A DNA stretch of 64,000 nucleotides from assembly GCA_965214495.1 (NCBI GenBank), contig OZ243958.1, positions 2,046,001 to 2,110,000 of the forward strand, written 5' to 3'. The notes beneath the pieces were generated by a model. That model saw nothing but the letters and a program-made list of their open reading frames with translations, was not told the DNA's origin and did not search any database. The position numbers and the translations under genes were made by a program. Source of the stretch: JANQOH01 sp965214495. Lineage in GTDB: Bacteria; Pseudomonadota; Alphaproteobacteria; UBA7887. Of this stretch, positions 45,416 to 54,989 are shown in pieces; the first letter of the stretch is position 1, and each line of letters opens with the position of its first letter.

Positions 45416-46243
45416 TCATTCGTCCTTCGCGTTATGCGTGAACAGGCGCTCCCCACCTACGCGGTAGCTGTTGATCAGCGTTTCGGCCCGGCGGCCGGTC
45501 AGCCAGGTTTCAAGGCGGGCGGCGGCCTCGTCGGCGACATGGGGGTGCTTCGCCGGATTGACCGCCAGATAAGCGTATTGGTTGAAGAAGGCGATGTCGC
45601 CCGCGAACAGGAGAGAAAGACCCCGCCGATTGCCGTGATTGAGCCAGCTTGCGCGGTCGGAGAGCAGATAGGCGTCCATGGCCCGTGCGGTGTTGAGCGT
45701 CGCGCCCATGCCGGCTCCCGCCGCACGATACCAGCGGCCGAATCCCTGAGGATCCAAGCCTGCGGCGCGCCAGAGGGCCAGTTCCCGGCGGTGCGTGCCA
45801 CTGTCGTCACCGCGACTGACGAACAGTGCGGCCCCTGCCCTTCCCGCCGCCGCGATGCGCGCGAACGCCGCCGTCGCATCGTCGGATTCGGCGATGCCGG
45901 CCAGGTCGGTTTCCGGGCCGGCCAGCACGAAGTCGTTGTACATGATCTCACGCCGCCGAAGCGCGTATCCCTCGGCGACGAATGCCTCTTCGGCGGCGCG
46001 GGAATGCACGAGCACCGCATCCACGTCGCCGGCCCGGCCAAGCCGGAGCGCCTGCCCGGTGCCGACCGCCAGAAGCTGCACTTCGATGCCGAGGTCGCGC
46101 TCGATCTCGGGCAGCAGGATGTCCGCCAGGCCGGAATTATGGAAGGAGGTGGTGACCGCGATCCGCATCGTCTCGGCCCCGGCCGCCGGGAGCATATGGC
46201 AAACGGTCGCGGCGACCGCACCGGCAACGCCCTTCCAATTCAT
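45416..46243 (-). CDS. tupA: Tungstate-type ABC transporter, substrate-binding protein
   Basis: The 275-residue periplasmic protein has a signal peptide (GVAGAVAATVCHMLPAAGAE) and TupA-like motifs RIAVTTSFHNSGLADILLP, AVLVHSRAAEEAFVAEGYA, YNDFVLAGPETD and FVSRGDDSGTHRRELALW. The start at 46243 overlaps the ATPase gene. TupA binds tungstate with high affinity and can also bind molybdate. Given the formate dehydrogenase next door, tungstate or molybdate supply for that enzyme is the likely role. Confidence 0.9.
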   Translation of the reverse strand: MNWKGVAGAVAATVCHMLPAAGAETMRIAVTTSFHNSGLADILLPEIERDLGIEVQLLAVGTGQALRLGRAGDVDAVLVHSRAAEEAFVAEGYALRRREIMYNDFVLAGPETDLAGIAESDDATAAFARIAAAGRAGAALFVSRGDDSGTHRRELALWRAAGLDPQGFGRWYRAAGAGMGATLNTARAMDAYLLSDRASWLNHGNRRGLSLLFAGDIAFFNQYAYLAVNPAKHPHVADEAAARLETWLTGRRAETLINSYRVGGERLFTHNAKDE

Positions 46244-46956
46244 TCGACGATATCTCCCTTCAGAAACGCCCGGGCCTCCGCCGACCGGAACCCCGCCATC
46301 GGATCGGGGCCGCAAACGGCGTCTTCGACACGCCCGCCTAACAGGAAAAGCCCTTCGCTCGCCAGGCGACGCGCCTGACCCATATCGTGGGTCGCCATGA
46401 CGATGCGCGTGCCGTTCGCGCGCGCTTGCGCCAGAATCGCTTCGATCTCGCGGGTGGCGCGCCCGTCGAGATTGGCGGAGGGCTCGTCCAGGAACACGAT
46501 GTCGGGGTAGCGGACCAGGGCTCGGGCAAGCGCCAGCTTCTGCTTCTCGCCGCCCGAAAGCACGGAAGCAGGCCGGTCCAGCGCGTCACCCAGCCCGACC
46601 CGCGCCGCCCATTCGCCTGCCAGGTCGCGCGCCTTACGGCGCCCGACGCCATGCACCAGTAGCGGGTAGGCGATGTTGTCCAGCACCCGTCGGCGCAAGA
46701 CGATAGGAGTCTGAAACACATAGGCTTGGCGGGTGCGGGCCTCGGCGTCGGGCACAGCCCAGCGCACCCGCCCGGACGCGGCGCGCTCCAGCCCGTGCAT
46801 CAGGCGCAAAAGCGAGGTTTTACCAGACCCGTTCGGTCCGATGACGACCGTCACCCCGTCGCCGGACAGCTCCAGATCGACCGGGCCGAACAGACGATGG
46901 CCAGCGCGCCGCGCTTCCGCTGCCTCCAGGCGAAGCGGCAGGATCGAGGCTACCAT
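46240..46956 (-). CDS. tupC: Tungstate-type ABC transporter, ATPase
   Basis: The 238-residue protein has VVIGPNGSGKTSLLRLMHGL (Walker A), VLSGGEKQKLALARALVRYP (signature), IVFLDEPSANLDG (Walker B) and VMATHDMGQARRLA (switch His). It powers the TupB permease. It overlaps both tupA and tupB by a few bases, so the three are co-translated. Confidence 0.92.
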   Translation of the reverse strand: MVASILPLRLEAAEARRAGHRLFGPVDLELSGDGVTVVIGPNGSGKTSLLRLMHGLERAASGRVRWAVPDAEARTRQAYVFQTPIVLRRRVLDNIAYPLLVHGVGRRKARDLAGEWAARVGLGDALDRPASVLSGGEKQKLALARALVRYPDIVFLDEPSANLDGRATREIEAILAQARANGTRIVMATHDMGQARRLASEGLFLLGGRVEDAVCGPDPMAGFRSAEARAFLKGDIVE

Positions 46957-47654
46957 CGGCTATCCCGCTCGGTGCGCGAAAGCGAATGGGTAAGGACGTT
47001 CACCGTGATCGCAAGGGCGATCAGCACGAAACCGAGCGCCAATGCGAGTGCGAAATTACCCTTGCTGATTTCCAGCGCGACGGCGGTGGTCAGCACGCGG
47101 GTCGCGTGGTCGATATTGCCACCGACGATCATGATGGCGCCGACCTCGCCGATGCCGCGCCCGAAGCCCGCGAGCGAAGCCGTAATCAACGCGCGCCTGC
47201 CGTCCCAGAGCAGCGCCCGGATACGCTGCGCCCGCGTCGTATGGATGGAGATTAACAGGTCGTGATACTCGGCCCAGAGTTCCCGCAGCGCCTGATGGGC
47301 GATCGAGGCGATGAGCGGCGTCACGATCACCGTCTGCGCGATAATCATCGCGGTCGGGGTGAACAGCAGCCCCAGCACGCCGAACGGACCGGAACGGCTC
47401 AGCATGAGATAGACGATCAGACCGACCGCAACCGGCGGCAAGCCCATCAACGCGTTCATCACCGCAACGACATGCCGGCGCCAGCGAAACCGCTTGACCG
47501 TGAGCCAGGCGCCCAGCGGCAGTCCGATGGCCGACCCGACCGCCACCGCCGTCAGGGTCACTTCCAGCGAGCGGGCCGCGATCTCGAGCAGGTCCGCATC
47601 CAGCGCCACGATCAGACGCGCTGCCTCGAACGCTCCCTGGGCGATTTCGTTCAC
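46950..47654 (-). CDS. tupB: Tungstate-type ABC transporter, permease
   Basis: The 234-residue inner-membrane protein has about five hydrophobic helices and the motif EYHDLLISIHTTRAQRIRAL. Its late FGRGIGEVGAIMIVGGNIDH is the EAA-type loop of TupB/CysTW-like permeases. GTG start at 47654. It lies downstream of the [4Fe-4S] gene, on the same strand with a 145-base gap. Confidence 0.9.
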   Translation of the reverse strand: MNEIAQGAFEAARLIVALDADLLEIAARSLEVTLTAVAVGSAIGLPLGAWLTVKRFRWRRHVVAVMNALMGLPPVAVGLIVYLMLSRSGPFGVLGLLFTPTAMIIAQTVIVTPLIASIAHQALRELWAEYHDLLISIHTTRAQRIRALLWDGRRALITASLAGFGRGIGEVGAIMIVGGNIDHATRVLTTAVALEISKGNFALALALGFVLIALAITVNVLTHSLSRTERDSRW

Positions 47655-47799
47655 GCCCGTCCCGCCCGGCGGCCGACCGGCCCCCTCTGAGGCCGCCGGC
47701 GAACGCCGTCAGCGCCGTCGGAAAGCGCACGAGGCGGGAAGCGATCCGCGCCGATGCCGCGTCGATAACCCCGGTAGGCCTCGCCGCGCCGCTCGAATA

Positions 47800-49761
47800 T
47801 CACCGATCCTTGCCGCGGTCGCGGAGGTAGTCCTCCGTGGTGCGCACGCGGGGTCGCTCGCCCCCGGCGAACGGGTTGTCGGCGGAATGGTAGCGGGCGT
47901 TGACGCGGCAGTCGTCGCACATGCGAATCAGGCGTGCCGCCTCTGTCCCGGCGAACATGGAATGCTTGCCGGCCAGTTGCGCGACGATCTTTTCCACCGT
48001 CGACTTCACGCCGAAGGGCTTGCCGCATTCTACGCACTCACAAGGTTCTTCTTCGTTGATGACGCACTGTCGCAACGCGGCGTCCGAGAGGTCCAGACGC
48101 GGCTCCAGCCCGATCGCGTTCTCCGGGCAGACGCGCACGCAAAGGCCGCATTGCAGGCAGGCGTCTTCTTGAAAGCGGAGCTGCGGCAAGTCCGGATTGT
48201 CGCCGAGTGCGCCGGAAGGGCAGAGGGAAACGCAGGCGAGGCAGAGCGTGCAGGCTTCGATGTCCACGCGCAGCGAACCGTAGGGTGCGCCCTCCGGCAG
48301 CGGCAGCACCGCGTCGGCAGGGTTCAGCGCCCGGGCTGCCAACCGCGCCACCTGGCGGCGGGAGCCCAGCGCCAGCACCGGCTCGACAGGGGCCGCCGGC
48401 GCCTCGCGCCCGTATAGCGCATCGGCGAGCGCGTCGGGTTCGCTCACGTCCAACAGGCGCAGCCGGCCCGATCCGCCCATCGCCTCGGCGAGAGCGAGTT
48501 CCCGTCGCGGTGCGCGGTCGTCGGCGCGCGGCGCCAGCAGGATATCGACCGACGCGAAGCCGCCTGCCAGCGCCGCCAGCATTTCGGCATGGCCGAAACC
48601 CGCCAGCGCCTCGACTTCGAACGGAATGACATCGGCCGGCAGGCCGCGATCGAAGCGCGCCGACAACGCCACCATCTCCGCGCCGAAGCGCCGGTCCGTG
48701 ACGAGCAGGCGCGGCGCGGCGCCGCCGGCCTTGCGGTATGCCCCTGCCAGCGCCTCCATGCGCCGGAACAGCGAAGCCACCGGCGGCGCATCGAAGGAGA
48801 CCGCCCCCGACGGACAAACGGCCGAGCAAGCCCCGCAGCCGGCGCAGACCATGGCGTCGACAGCCACATGGTCGCCTGCTGGCGAGAGGGCCCCGGCGGG
48901 GCAAATGTCGAGGCATTTCGAACAGCCGCGCTGCGAAGCGCGGGAATGCGCGCACAGGCTCTCCTCGATGCGGACATAAAGCGGCTTCTCGAAGGTGCCG
49001 ACAGTCTGCCCGGCCTCGAAGACGGCTCCGGCGACGGCGTTCGGGTCGCCGGGGTCGGCCCGGAAATAGCCTTCGCGGCTCTCATGGGCCGGGAACAGCG
49101 GCGCGCCGCCCGAGAGGTCCAGAATCGAGTCGCATTCGCTCTCCGCACCATCGCGCGGCGCCGAAAAGCGGAAGCCGCCGCGCCCGCCGGGCTCCATCTG
49201 TCGGAGGCCGTCGATCCGCAGCCGGAAGCGGCCCAGCGCACCGGTCGCGGTGCGCAGATTCCCGACAACCACGTTGAATCGGCGGTCGATGGGCAGGTCT
49301 TCCGGCATGTCGGCAAGCAGCACGGTGACCGACATCGGTTCCGCCAGCCGTTCCGCCGCCGCCAGGGCAACCGGTGCCTGGCCGAGAATGAGGCAACGCC
49401 CCTCGGAGACCACATCCACGGTCCGCATCGGAGGCGCGCCAAGCAACGCCTGGGCGACCAGGGCCGCCTGCTTGGGGCCGGCATTCGCCGCTTCGTCCGA
49501 CCATCCGGCGCGATCCCGGATATCGACCAGCATCGGGGGCGGCGCCTCCAGCTCCTCGGCGATCTCCTCGAACCGCGCCCGTTCCTGCTGGCAGGCGATA
49601 ACCGCGTCGCCGGCCGCGATCGCGTCCGCGACCGCGTTGGCCTCGGCGGTGCAGAGCGCGCTGTGGATGCGCGAGCAGGCAATCCCGGCCCCGGCTTCGA
49701 TGCTCCGGGCGTCGATCTTCTGGCTGTGCGCGCAGTCGCACAGGAACAGCGTTCCGGCCAT
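47800..49761 (-). CDS. Large [4Fe-4S] protein of the formate dehydrogenase locus
   Basis: The 653-residue protein has an N-terminal redox-associated part (FLCDCAHSQKID, ACSRIHSALCTAE; Cys-rich) and four ferredoxin-like clusters: CSKCLDICPAGA, CAGCGACSAVCPSGA, CTLCLACVSLCPSGA and CLQCGLCVRVCPENA. Further Cys occur near the C-terminus (CECVECGKPFG, MCDDCRVNARY). The design resembles the HdrA-like/'4Fe-4S binding' protein found in alphaproteobacterial formate dehydrogenase loci. It would pass electrons between formate dehydrogenase and an unknown acceptor (inference). It is divergent from the fdh operon. Confidence 0.85.
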   Translation of the reverse strand: MAGTLFLCDCAHSQKIDARSIEAGAGIACSRIHSALCTAEANAVADAIAAGDAVIACQQERARFEEIAEELEAPPPMLVDIRDRAGWSDEAANAGPKQAALVAQALLGAPPMRTVDVVSEGRCLILGQAPVALAAAERLAEPMSVTVLLADMPEDLPIDRRFNVVVGNLRTATGALGRFRLRIDGLRQMEPGGRGGFRFSAPRDGAESECDSILDLSGGAPLFPAHESREGYFRADPGDPNAVAGAVFEAGQTVGTFEKPLYVRIEESLCAHSRASQRGCSKCLDICPAGALSPAGDHVAVDAMVCAGCGACSAVCPSGAVSFDAPPVASLFRRMEALAGAYRKAGGAAPRLLVTDRRFGAEMVALSARFDRGLPADVIPFEVEALAGFGHAEMLAALAGGFASVDILLAPRADDRAPRRELALAEAMGGSGRLRLLDVSEPDALADALYGREAPAAPVEPVLALGSRRQVARLAARALNPADAVLPLPEGAPYGSLRVDIEACTLCLACVSLCPSGALGDNPDLPQLRFQEDACLQCGLCVRVCPENAIGLEPRLDLSDAALRQCVINEEEPCECVECGKPFGVKSTVEKIVAQLAGKHSMFAGTEAARLIRMCDDCRVNARYHSADNPFAGGERPRVRTTEDYLRDRGKDR

Positions 49762-50038
49762 GCCGTCACCCTCCGCACAAACCGCCGCAGGTTGGCTGAA
49801 GCCTCGCCGCCGCCCCTCCCGGCCGGAACGACATGAATCCCCGTTGGCCGAAAGAGGAGTCGGCGTAGTATGAGCGGGCGGCGCACCCTGTCCAGAGCGC
49901 CGTGAACGGTCGCGGCGGCGACAGGCCGTAGAACGATTCTTTTCTGTTGGCGCGGGGCGAAAACAGGCGCATTATTCGCAATGGAAGTGCGCCGGTCCGT
50001 GCGGAATTCGCGGGCATTTCCCGGAGGAGGTCGACACG
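49762..50038. promoter_or_regulatory. Divergent control region between the Fe-S/tup and fdh operons
   Basis: There are 277 bases between two divergent start codons, with no gene. It must hold the promoters of both operons. A likely A/T-rich part near 49930-49980 (TTCTTTTCTG and CGCATTATTCGCAATGG) is the best promoter candidate; no specific regulator site was recognised. Confidence 0.55.
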
Positions 50039-50605
50039 ATGCCGTCGCGCGCGTTGTCTCTTCCGCTGGGTATCGTCATCCGGCGGAGTCCCGCAGCGAG
50101 CCGTTGGGCGCGTTGGAACTGGGCGGTGACGGACGTCTTGCCGGGCGCCGGACCGGCCGAATGGCGTGAATTGCGGTGCGACGGCGAGACGGTCGAATAT
50201 CACGCCGCCACGGTATCGCTCGAACTCTGGCCTTCCGACGTCGAAGCCTATCTGACCGGTCTCGCGGCGCGGGTGCCGGCGGTCTATGTCGTGATGCGCC
50301 GAACGACCGAACCCGACGCGCCCCATGCGCTCGAGGTCGTGCTGGCGACGGCGTCTCCATACGAGGCGCAGGACTACATGGACACCGGCGAAGAAATCGT
50401 CGAGCAGGCGCCGATGCCGGAGGGTCTGGTCGCAGTGGTGCGCGATTTCGTCGAGCGGCATCGCGAGGACGCCTTCTTCGTCAAACGCCGGCGCGACAAG
50501 CGCCGGGTCGATCTGGTCGAGAATGGCAAGGGCGACCCGCGCATCCGCCAGATGTCCGATGTCTATCGCGCTCCGACGCGCACCCGGACGGCGGCGGCCC
50601 GATGA
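50039..50605 (+). CDS. DUF3305 protein of the formate dehydrogenase operon
   Basis: The 188-residue protein contains SLPLGIVIRRSPAASRWARW, EYHAATVSLELWPSDVEAYL and SPYEAQDYMDTGEEIVEQAP, the features of DUF3305. DUF3305 and DUF3306 genes precede molybdenum/tungsten formate dehydrogenases and are thought to help their assembly (family context). The ATG at 50039 fits the beginning of the conserved part. It overlaps the next gene by ATGA. Confidence 0.88.
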   Translation: MPSRALSLPLGIVIRRSPAASRWARWNWAVTDVLPGAGPAEWRELRCDGETVEYHAATVSLELWPSDVEAYLTGLAARVPAVYVVMRRTTEPDAPHALEVVLATASPYEAQDYMDTGEEIVEQAPMPEGLVAVVRDFVERHREDAFFVKRRRDKRRVDLVENGKGDPRIRQMSDVYRAPTRTRTAAAR

Positions 50606-51216
50606 GCGGGCGGGTGGATTTCTGGTCGCGCCGCAAGGCGGCGGTAGCCGAAGAGACACGCGCTTGCGAAGAGTCCGAACGGAAGGCCCGCGCAGCCGAA
50701 GAACGCGCGGCGCTCGAGGAACGCCCGGACGAGGAGGCGCTCGCCGAATTGGAACTGCCCGACCCGGACGGCATGAAGCCGGGCGACGACTTTACCGCCT
50801 TTATGGCCGAAGCGGTGCCCGAGAGGCTGCGGCGGCGCGCGTTGCGCCAGCTCTGGCGCTCCAACCCGGTGCTCGCCAATCTTGACAACCTGGTCGATTA
50901 CGGCGAGGACTACACGGACGCGGCTCTGGTCGTGGAGAACCTCCAGACTGCCTACCAGGTCGGCAAGGGGGCGCTCAAGCACCTGGAGGCGCTGGCCGAG
51001 GCGGCGGAGCGCACCGGCGATCGGGACATGGCCGAGGGCGACGGCGACGGGCCAGCGGCCGAAAACACGGAGGAATCGCCGATCGAAGAGCCGGCGAAAG
51101 ACGTCGCTACGGACATGCCGGACACGTGGCCGACCGCGGCCGAACCGACGGTGGCACGCGCGAAGCCGCGAATGCGTTTCGCCTTTACGGACGCGGAACC
51201 GGGACAACCGGCGTGA
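50602..51216 (+). CDS. DUF3306 protein of the formate dehydrogenase operon
   Basis: The 204-residue protein starts MSGRVDFWSRRKAAVAEETR, has a helical charged stretch and PERLRRRALRQLWRSNPVLA and NLVDYGEDYTDAALVVENLQ, as in DUF3306. The acidic, Pro-rich C-terminus is variable in the family. It lies between the DUF3305 gene and the TorD-like chaperone. Confidence 0.87.
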   Translation: MSGRVDFWSRRKAAVAEETRACEESERKARAAEERAALEERPDEEALAELELPDPDGMKPGDDFTAFMAEAVPERLRRRALRQLWRSNPVLANLDNLVDYGEDYTDAALVVENLQTAYQVGKGALKHLEALAEAAERTGDRDMAEGDGDGPAAENTEESPIEEPAKDVATDMPDTWPTAAEPTVARAKPRMRFAFTDAEPGQPA

Positions 51217-51232
51217 AGGGGTAGGGACAGGA

Positions 51233-51844
51233 ATGGCGGCGCACGCGGCCCGTAGCGCGGAGATCGCGGAAGAGGACCGCTTGAGGGCGGACCTCTACGA
51301 TTTTCTCGGCGCGTTGCTGGCTCGGCCGCCGGATCGAGCCCTGCTGGCCCGTTCCGCCGCGCTTTCGGGAGACGGCAGCGCGCTCGGCCGGGCTATCCAG
51401 GCGCTGGCGCAGGTCGCCTCGGCAACGACGGAACAGGCGGCCGAACGCGAATACACCGCACTGTTCATCGGGGTCGGGCGGGGCGAACTGCTGCCCTATG
51501 CCAGTTACTACCTCACGGGCTTCCTGAATGAGAGGCCGCTGGCGGTGCTGCGCGACGACATGGCGCAGCTCGGGTTAGAGCGGGCCCTCGCGGTATGCGA
51601 GCCCGAGGACCATATCGCCGGCCTGATGGAGACGATGGCGGGGATGATCTCCGGGCGCTTCGGCGACCTGGCGTCGGTCACCGACACGAAGCGATTTTTC
51701 GACAGGCATATCGCCCCCTGGGCGGGGCATTTCTTCACGGATCTGGAAAACGCGCGGAACGCGGTCATCTACGCTCCGGTCGGCTCCGCCGGGCGGGCGT
51801 TCATGGAGATCGAGACGGAAGCTTTTCGCATGACGGCCGGCTGA
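51233..51844 (+). CDS. TorD-family molybdo/tungsto-enzyme chaperone
   Basis: The 203-residue helical protein has LRADLYDFLGALLARPPDRA, EREYTALFIGVGRGELLPYA, SYYLTGFLNERPLAVLRDDM and EPEDHIAGLMETMAGMISG, the TorD/DmsD pattern with E-P-E-D-H. It would bind the TAT signal of the FdhA-like subunit and guard its export until the cofactor is in place. Confidence 0.88.
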   Translation: MAAHAARSAEIAEEDRLRADLYDFLGALLARPPDRALLARSAALSGDGSALGRAIQALAQVASATTEQAAEREYTALFIGVGRGELLPYASYYLTGFLNERPLAVLRDDMAQLGLERALAVCEPEDHIAGLMETMAGMISGRFGDLASVTDTKRFFDRHIAPWAGHFFTDLENARNAVIYAPVGSAGRAFMEIETEAFRMTAG

Positions 51845-51876
51845 CCCGCGCCGGGACGAAGAGGAGGAGAAGACGC

Positions 51877-52068
51877 ATGAGCACCGGAATGGACGGCGAG
51901 AAGACCAATCGCCGGGACTTTCTGAAGTTGGCATCGGCGTCGATGCCTGCGGTCGCGGTGGCGGCAGTCGCAGGGCGGGCGGCCGAAGCGGCGGTCCCGG
52001 ACGACGAGGGCGAGCGAATGCAGGACACCCCGCATACCCGCGCCTATTACGAAAGCGCCCGTTTCTGA
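51877..52068 (+). CDS. Small TAT-signal protein of the fdh operon
   Basis: The 63-residue protein has a twin-arginine signal NRRDFLKLASASMPAVAVAA and a short tail (MQDTPHTRAYYESARF). Such small proteins lie just ahead of fdhA in similar operons. It is preceded by the ribosome-binding site GAGGAGG. Function unknown, probably assembly-related. Confidence 0.8.
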   Translation: MSTGMDGEKTNRRDFLKLASASMPAVAVAAVAGRAAEAAVPDDEGERMQDTPHTRAYYESARF

Positions 52069-52080
52069 CGGAGGACAACG

Positions 52081-54975
52081 ATGCTCAGGAAAAAGACCAA
52101 CGGGGTTGCGAGACGCTCCCGGCGGACTTCGATCCTGCCCGGCAGCCCGGGGGGATCGGTCGATCGGCGGACCTTCCTTCAGAGCTCGGGCCTCGCGATA
52201 GGAGGGCTCGCGGCGATCGGCGCAACCGGCGGCATGGTGACGAAGGCCAAAGCGCAACCGGCGGCGCAGAGCGCCGCCTCGATCGCCAAGTCGGTGTGCA
52301 CCCACTGTTCGGTCGGTTGCACGGTGATCGCCGAAATCGAGAACGGCGTGTGGGTCGGACAGGAACCGGGCTGGGACAGCCCGTTCAACCTCGGCGCGCA
52401 CTGCGCCAAGGGCGCCTCTGTGCGCGAGCACGCGAACGGCGAACGCCGTCTGAAATACCCCATGAAGAAAGAGGGCGGCGAGTGGCGGCGCATCAGCTGG
52501 GAGCAGGCGATCGACGAGATCGGCGACGGCATGATGGCGATCCGCGAGCAGAGCGGTCCGGACAGCGTGTACTGGCTCGGCTCGGCGAAGTTCGGCAACG
52601 AGCAAGCCTACCTGTTCCGCAAGTTCGCGGCCTATTGGGGTTCGAACAATGTGGACCACCAGGCCCGCATCTGCCACTCGACCACGGTTGCAGGCGTTGC
52701 GAACACATGGGGCTACGGCGCCATGACCAACTCCTACAACGACATCCATAACAGCCGCGCGATCTTCCTGATCGGCGGCAATCCGGCGGAAGCGCACCCG
52801 GTCTCGCTGCTGCACCTGCTCAGGGCGAAGGAGCGGAACAACGCGCCGTTGATCGTGTGCGACCCGCGTTTCACGCGCACCGCCGCCCATGCCGACGAGT
52901 ATGTCCGCTTCCGGCCCGGCACCGACGTGGCGCTCGTCTGGGGCATTCTCTGGCACATCTTCGAGAACGGGTGGGAGGACAAGGAGTTCATCCGCACCCG
53001 CGTCTGGGGCATGGACCGGATCCGCGCGGAGGTCGCCAGGTGGACGCCGGAAGAAGTCGAGCGCGTGACCGGGGCCCCCGGTTCGCAGCTTCGCCGCGTC
53101 GCCCGCACCATGGCGAACAACCGTCCCGGCACGGTGATCTGGTGCATGGGCGGCACCCAGCACACGCAGGGCAACAACAACACGCGCGCCTACTGCGTGT
53201 TGCAGCTGGCTCTCGGCAATATGGGCGCCAGCGGCGGCGGCACGAACATCTTCCGCGGCCATGACAACGTGCAGGGCGCGACCGACCTCGGCGTCCTGTC
53301 CCATACGTTGCCGGGCTATTACGGCCTGTCGGACGGCGCGTGGGGCCATTGGGCGCGGGTCTGGGACGAGGACCTCGACTGGCTGAAGGGCCGGTTCGCG
53401 ACGCTCGAAGGCGCGGACGGCGCGCAGAAGCCGCTGATGAACCTGAAGGGCATCCCGGTATCCCGCTGGATCGACGGGGTTCTGGAAGACAAGGCCAACA
53501 TCGAGCAGCCGGACAATGTCCGGGCCATGGTGCTGTGGGGCCATGCGCCGAACTCGCAGACGCGCGGCAGGGAAATGAAAACCGCGATGGAGAAGCTGGA
53601 CATGCTGGTCGTGATCGACCCGTATCCCACCGTCTCCGCCGTACTTCACGACCGTACCGACGGCGTCTATCTGCTGCCGGCCTCGACGCAGTTCGAGACC
53701 TACGGCTCCGTGACCGCGTCGAACCGCTCGATCCAGTGGCGCGAACGGGTGGTCGAACCGCTGTTCGAGAGCCTGCCCGACCAGATCATCATGGCGAAGT
53801 TCGCCAGAAAGTTCGGCTGGGCGGACCGCCTGTTCCGCAACATCGCGATGGAAGCGGACGACGCGCCGGTGGTCGAGGACATCACGCGGGAGATCAACCG
53901 CGGCATGTGGACGATCGGCTATACCGGCCAGTCGCCGGAGCGGATCAAGCTCCACATGGCCAACCAGCACACCTTCGACCGGACGACCTTGCAGGCGGTG
54001 GGCGGCCCCGCCGACGGCGACTATTACGGAATGCCCTGGCCTTCCTGGGGCCCGCCGGAAATGGGCCATCCCGGCACGCCCAACCTCTACGACATGTCCA
54101 AGCCGGTGGCGGAAGGCGGCTTGACCTTCCGCGCCCGGTTCGGCGTAGAACGCGACGGCGAAAACCTGCTGGCGGAAGGCGTCTATTCGGTCGGTTCGGA
54201 GATCCAGGACGGCTATCCCGAGTTCACCATGCAGATGCTGATGGACCTGGGATGGGACAAGGACCTGACGGATGCCGAACGGGCGGCGATCGACGCCGTG
54301 GCCGGCCCGAAGACCAACTGGAAGACCGACCTCTCGGGCGGCATCCAGCGGGTCGCGATCGCGCATGGCTGCGCGCCCTTCGGCAACGCCAAGGCGCGGG
54401 CGGTGGTGTGGACCTTCCCGGATCCGGTGCCGGTGCACCGCGAGCCGCTCTACACGCCGCGGCGCGATCTGGTGGCGGACTATCCGACCTACGAGGACCG
54501 GAAGTTCTACCGTCTGCCGACCCTGTATGCGTCGATCCAGAAGCAGGATTTCTCAAAGGACTACCCGTTGATCCTGACCTCCGGGCGCCTCGTCGAATAT
54601 GAGGGCGGCGGCGAGGAATCGCGTTCGAACCGGTGGCTCGCCGAACTCCAGCAGGACATGTTCGTCGAGATCAACCCGAGGGACGCGAACGATCTCGGGC
54701 TGCGCGACGGCGCGCAGGTCTGGGTCGAGGGCCCGGAAGGAGGCAAGGTCAAGGTCATGGCCATGATCACCCCGCGCGTCGGCGTCGGGGTCGCGTTCAT
54801 GCCCTTCCACTTCGGAGGACATTTCGAGGGTGAGGACCTGCGGCACAAATATCCCGAAGGCGCCGATCCCTTCGTGCTGGGCGAGAGTTCCAACACGGCG
54901 CAGACCTACGGCTACGACTCGGTCACGCAGATGCAGGAGACCAAGACCACTCTCTGCAATATCTACGCGGCCTGA
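52081..54975 (+). CDS. fdhA: Formate dehydrogenase, catalytic alpha subunit (Cys type)
   Basis: The 964-residue molybdopterin oxidoreductase has a TAT signal (DRRTFLQSSGLAIGG), a [4Fe-4S] motif (CTHCSVGCTVIAEIENG ... GAHCAKG) and QARICHSTTVAGVANTWG. The active-site residue there is Cys (TGC codon, residue 198), where several family members use selenocysteine. Late FHFGGHFEGEDLRHKYPEG belongs to the C-terminal dinucleotide domain. It oxidises formate to CO2 in the periplasm and transfers electrons to the FdhB-like subunit. Nearby tungstate transport suggests W or Mo at the active site. Confidence 0.93.
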   Translation: MLRKKTNGVARRSRRTSILPGSPGGSVDRRTFLQSSGLAIGGLAAIGATGGMVTKAKAQPAAQSAASIAKSVCTHCSVGCTVIAEIENGVWVGQEPGWDSPFNLGAHCAKGASVREHANGERRLKYPMKKEGGEWRRISWEQAIDEIGDGMMAIREQSGPDSVYWLGSAKFGNEQAYLFRKFAAYWGSNNVDHQARICHSTTVAGVANTWGYGAMTNSYNDIHNSRAIFLIGGNPAEAHPVSLLHLLRAKERNNAPLIVCDPRFTRTAAHADEYVRFRPGTDVALVWGILWHIFENGWEDKEFIRTRVWGMDRIRAEVARWTPEEVERVTGAPGSQLRRVARTMANNRPGTVIWCMGGTQHTQGNNNTRAYCVLQLALGNMGASGGGTNIFRGHDNVQGATDLGVLSHTLPGYYGLSDGAWGHWARVWDEDLDWLKGRFATLEGADGAQKPLMNLKGIPVSRWIDGVLEDKANIEQPDNVRAMVLWGHAPNSQTRGREMKTAMEKLDMLVVIDPYPTVSAVLHDRTDGVYLLPASTQFETYGSVTASNRSIQWRERVVEPLFESLPDQIIMAKFARKFGWADRLFRNIAMEADDAPVVEDITREINRGMWTIGYTGQSPERIKLHMANQHTFDRTTLQAVGGPADGDYYGMPWPSWGPPEMGHPGTPNLYDMSKPVAEGGLTFRARFGVERDGENLLAEGVYSVGSEIQDGYPEFTMQMLMDLGWDKDLTDAERAAIDAVAGPKTNWKTDLSGGIQRVAIAHGCAPFGNAKARAVVWTFPDPVPVHREPLYTPRRDLVADYPTYEDRKFYRLPTLYASIQKQDFSKDYPLILTSGRLVEYEGGGEESRSNRWLAELQQDMFVEINPRDANDLGLRDGAQVWVEGPEGGKVKVMAMITPRVGVGVAFMPFHFGGHFEGEDLRHKYPEGADPFVLGESSNTAQTYGYDSVTQMQETKTTLCNIYAA

Positions 54976-54989
54976 GGGAGGAGAAGGAG

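Noticed and set aside
52672..52674. Selenocysteine in the formate dehydrogenase
   Set aside because: The active-site codon is TGC (Cys), not TGA, and no SECIS-like hairpin is needed.
51769..54438. 889-codon minus-strand frame opposite the formate dehydrogenase gene
   Set aside because: Antisense shadow; the plus strand encodes a complete molybdopterin enzyme.
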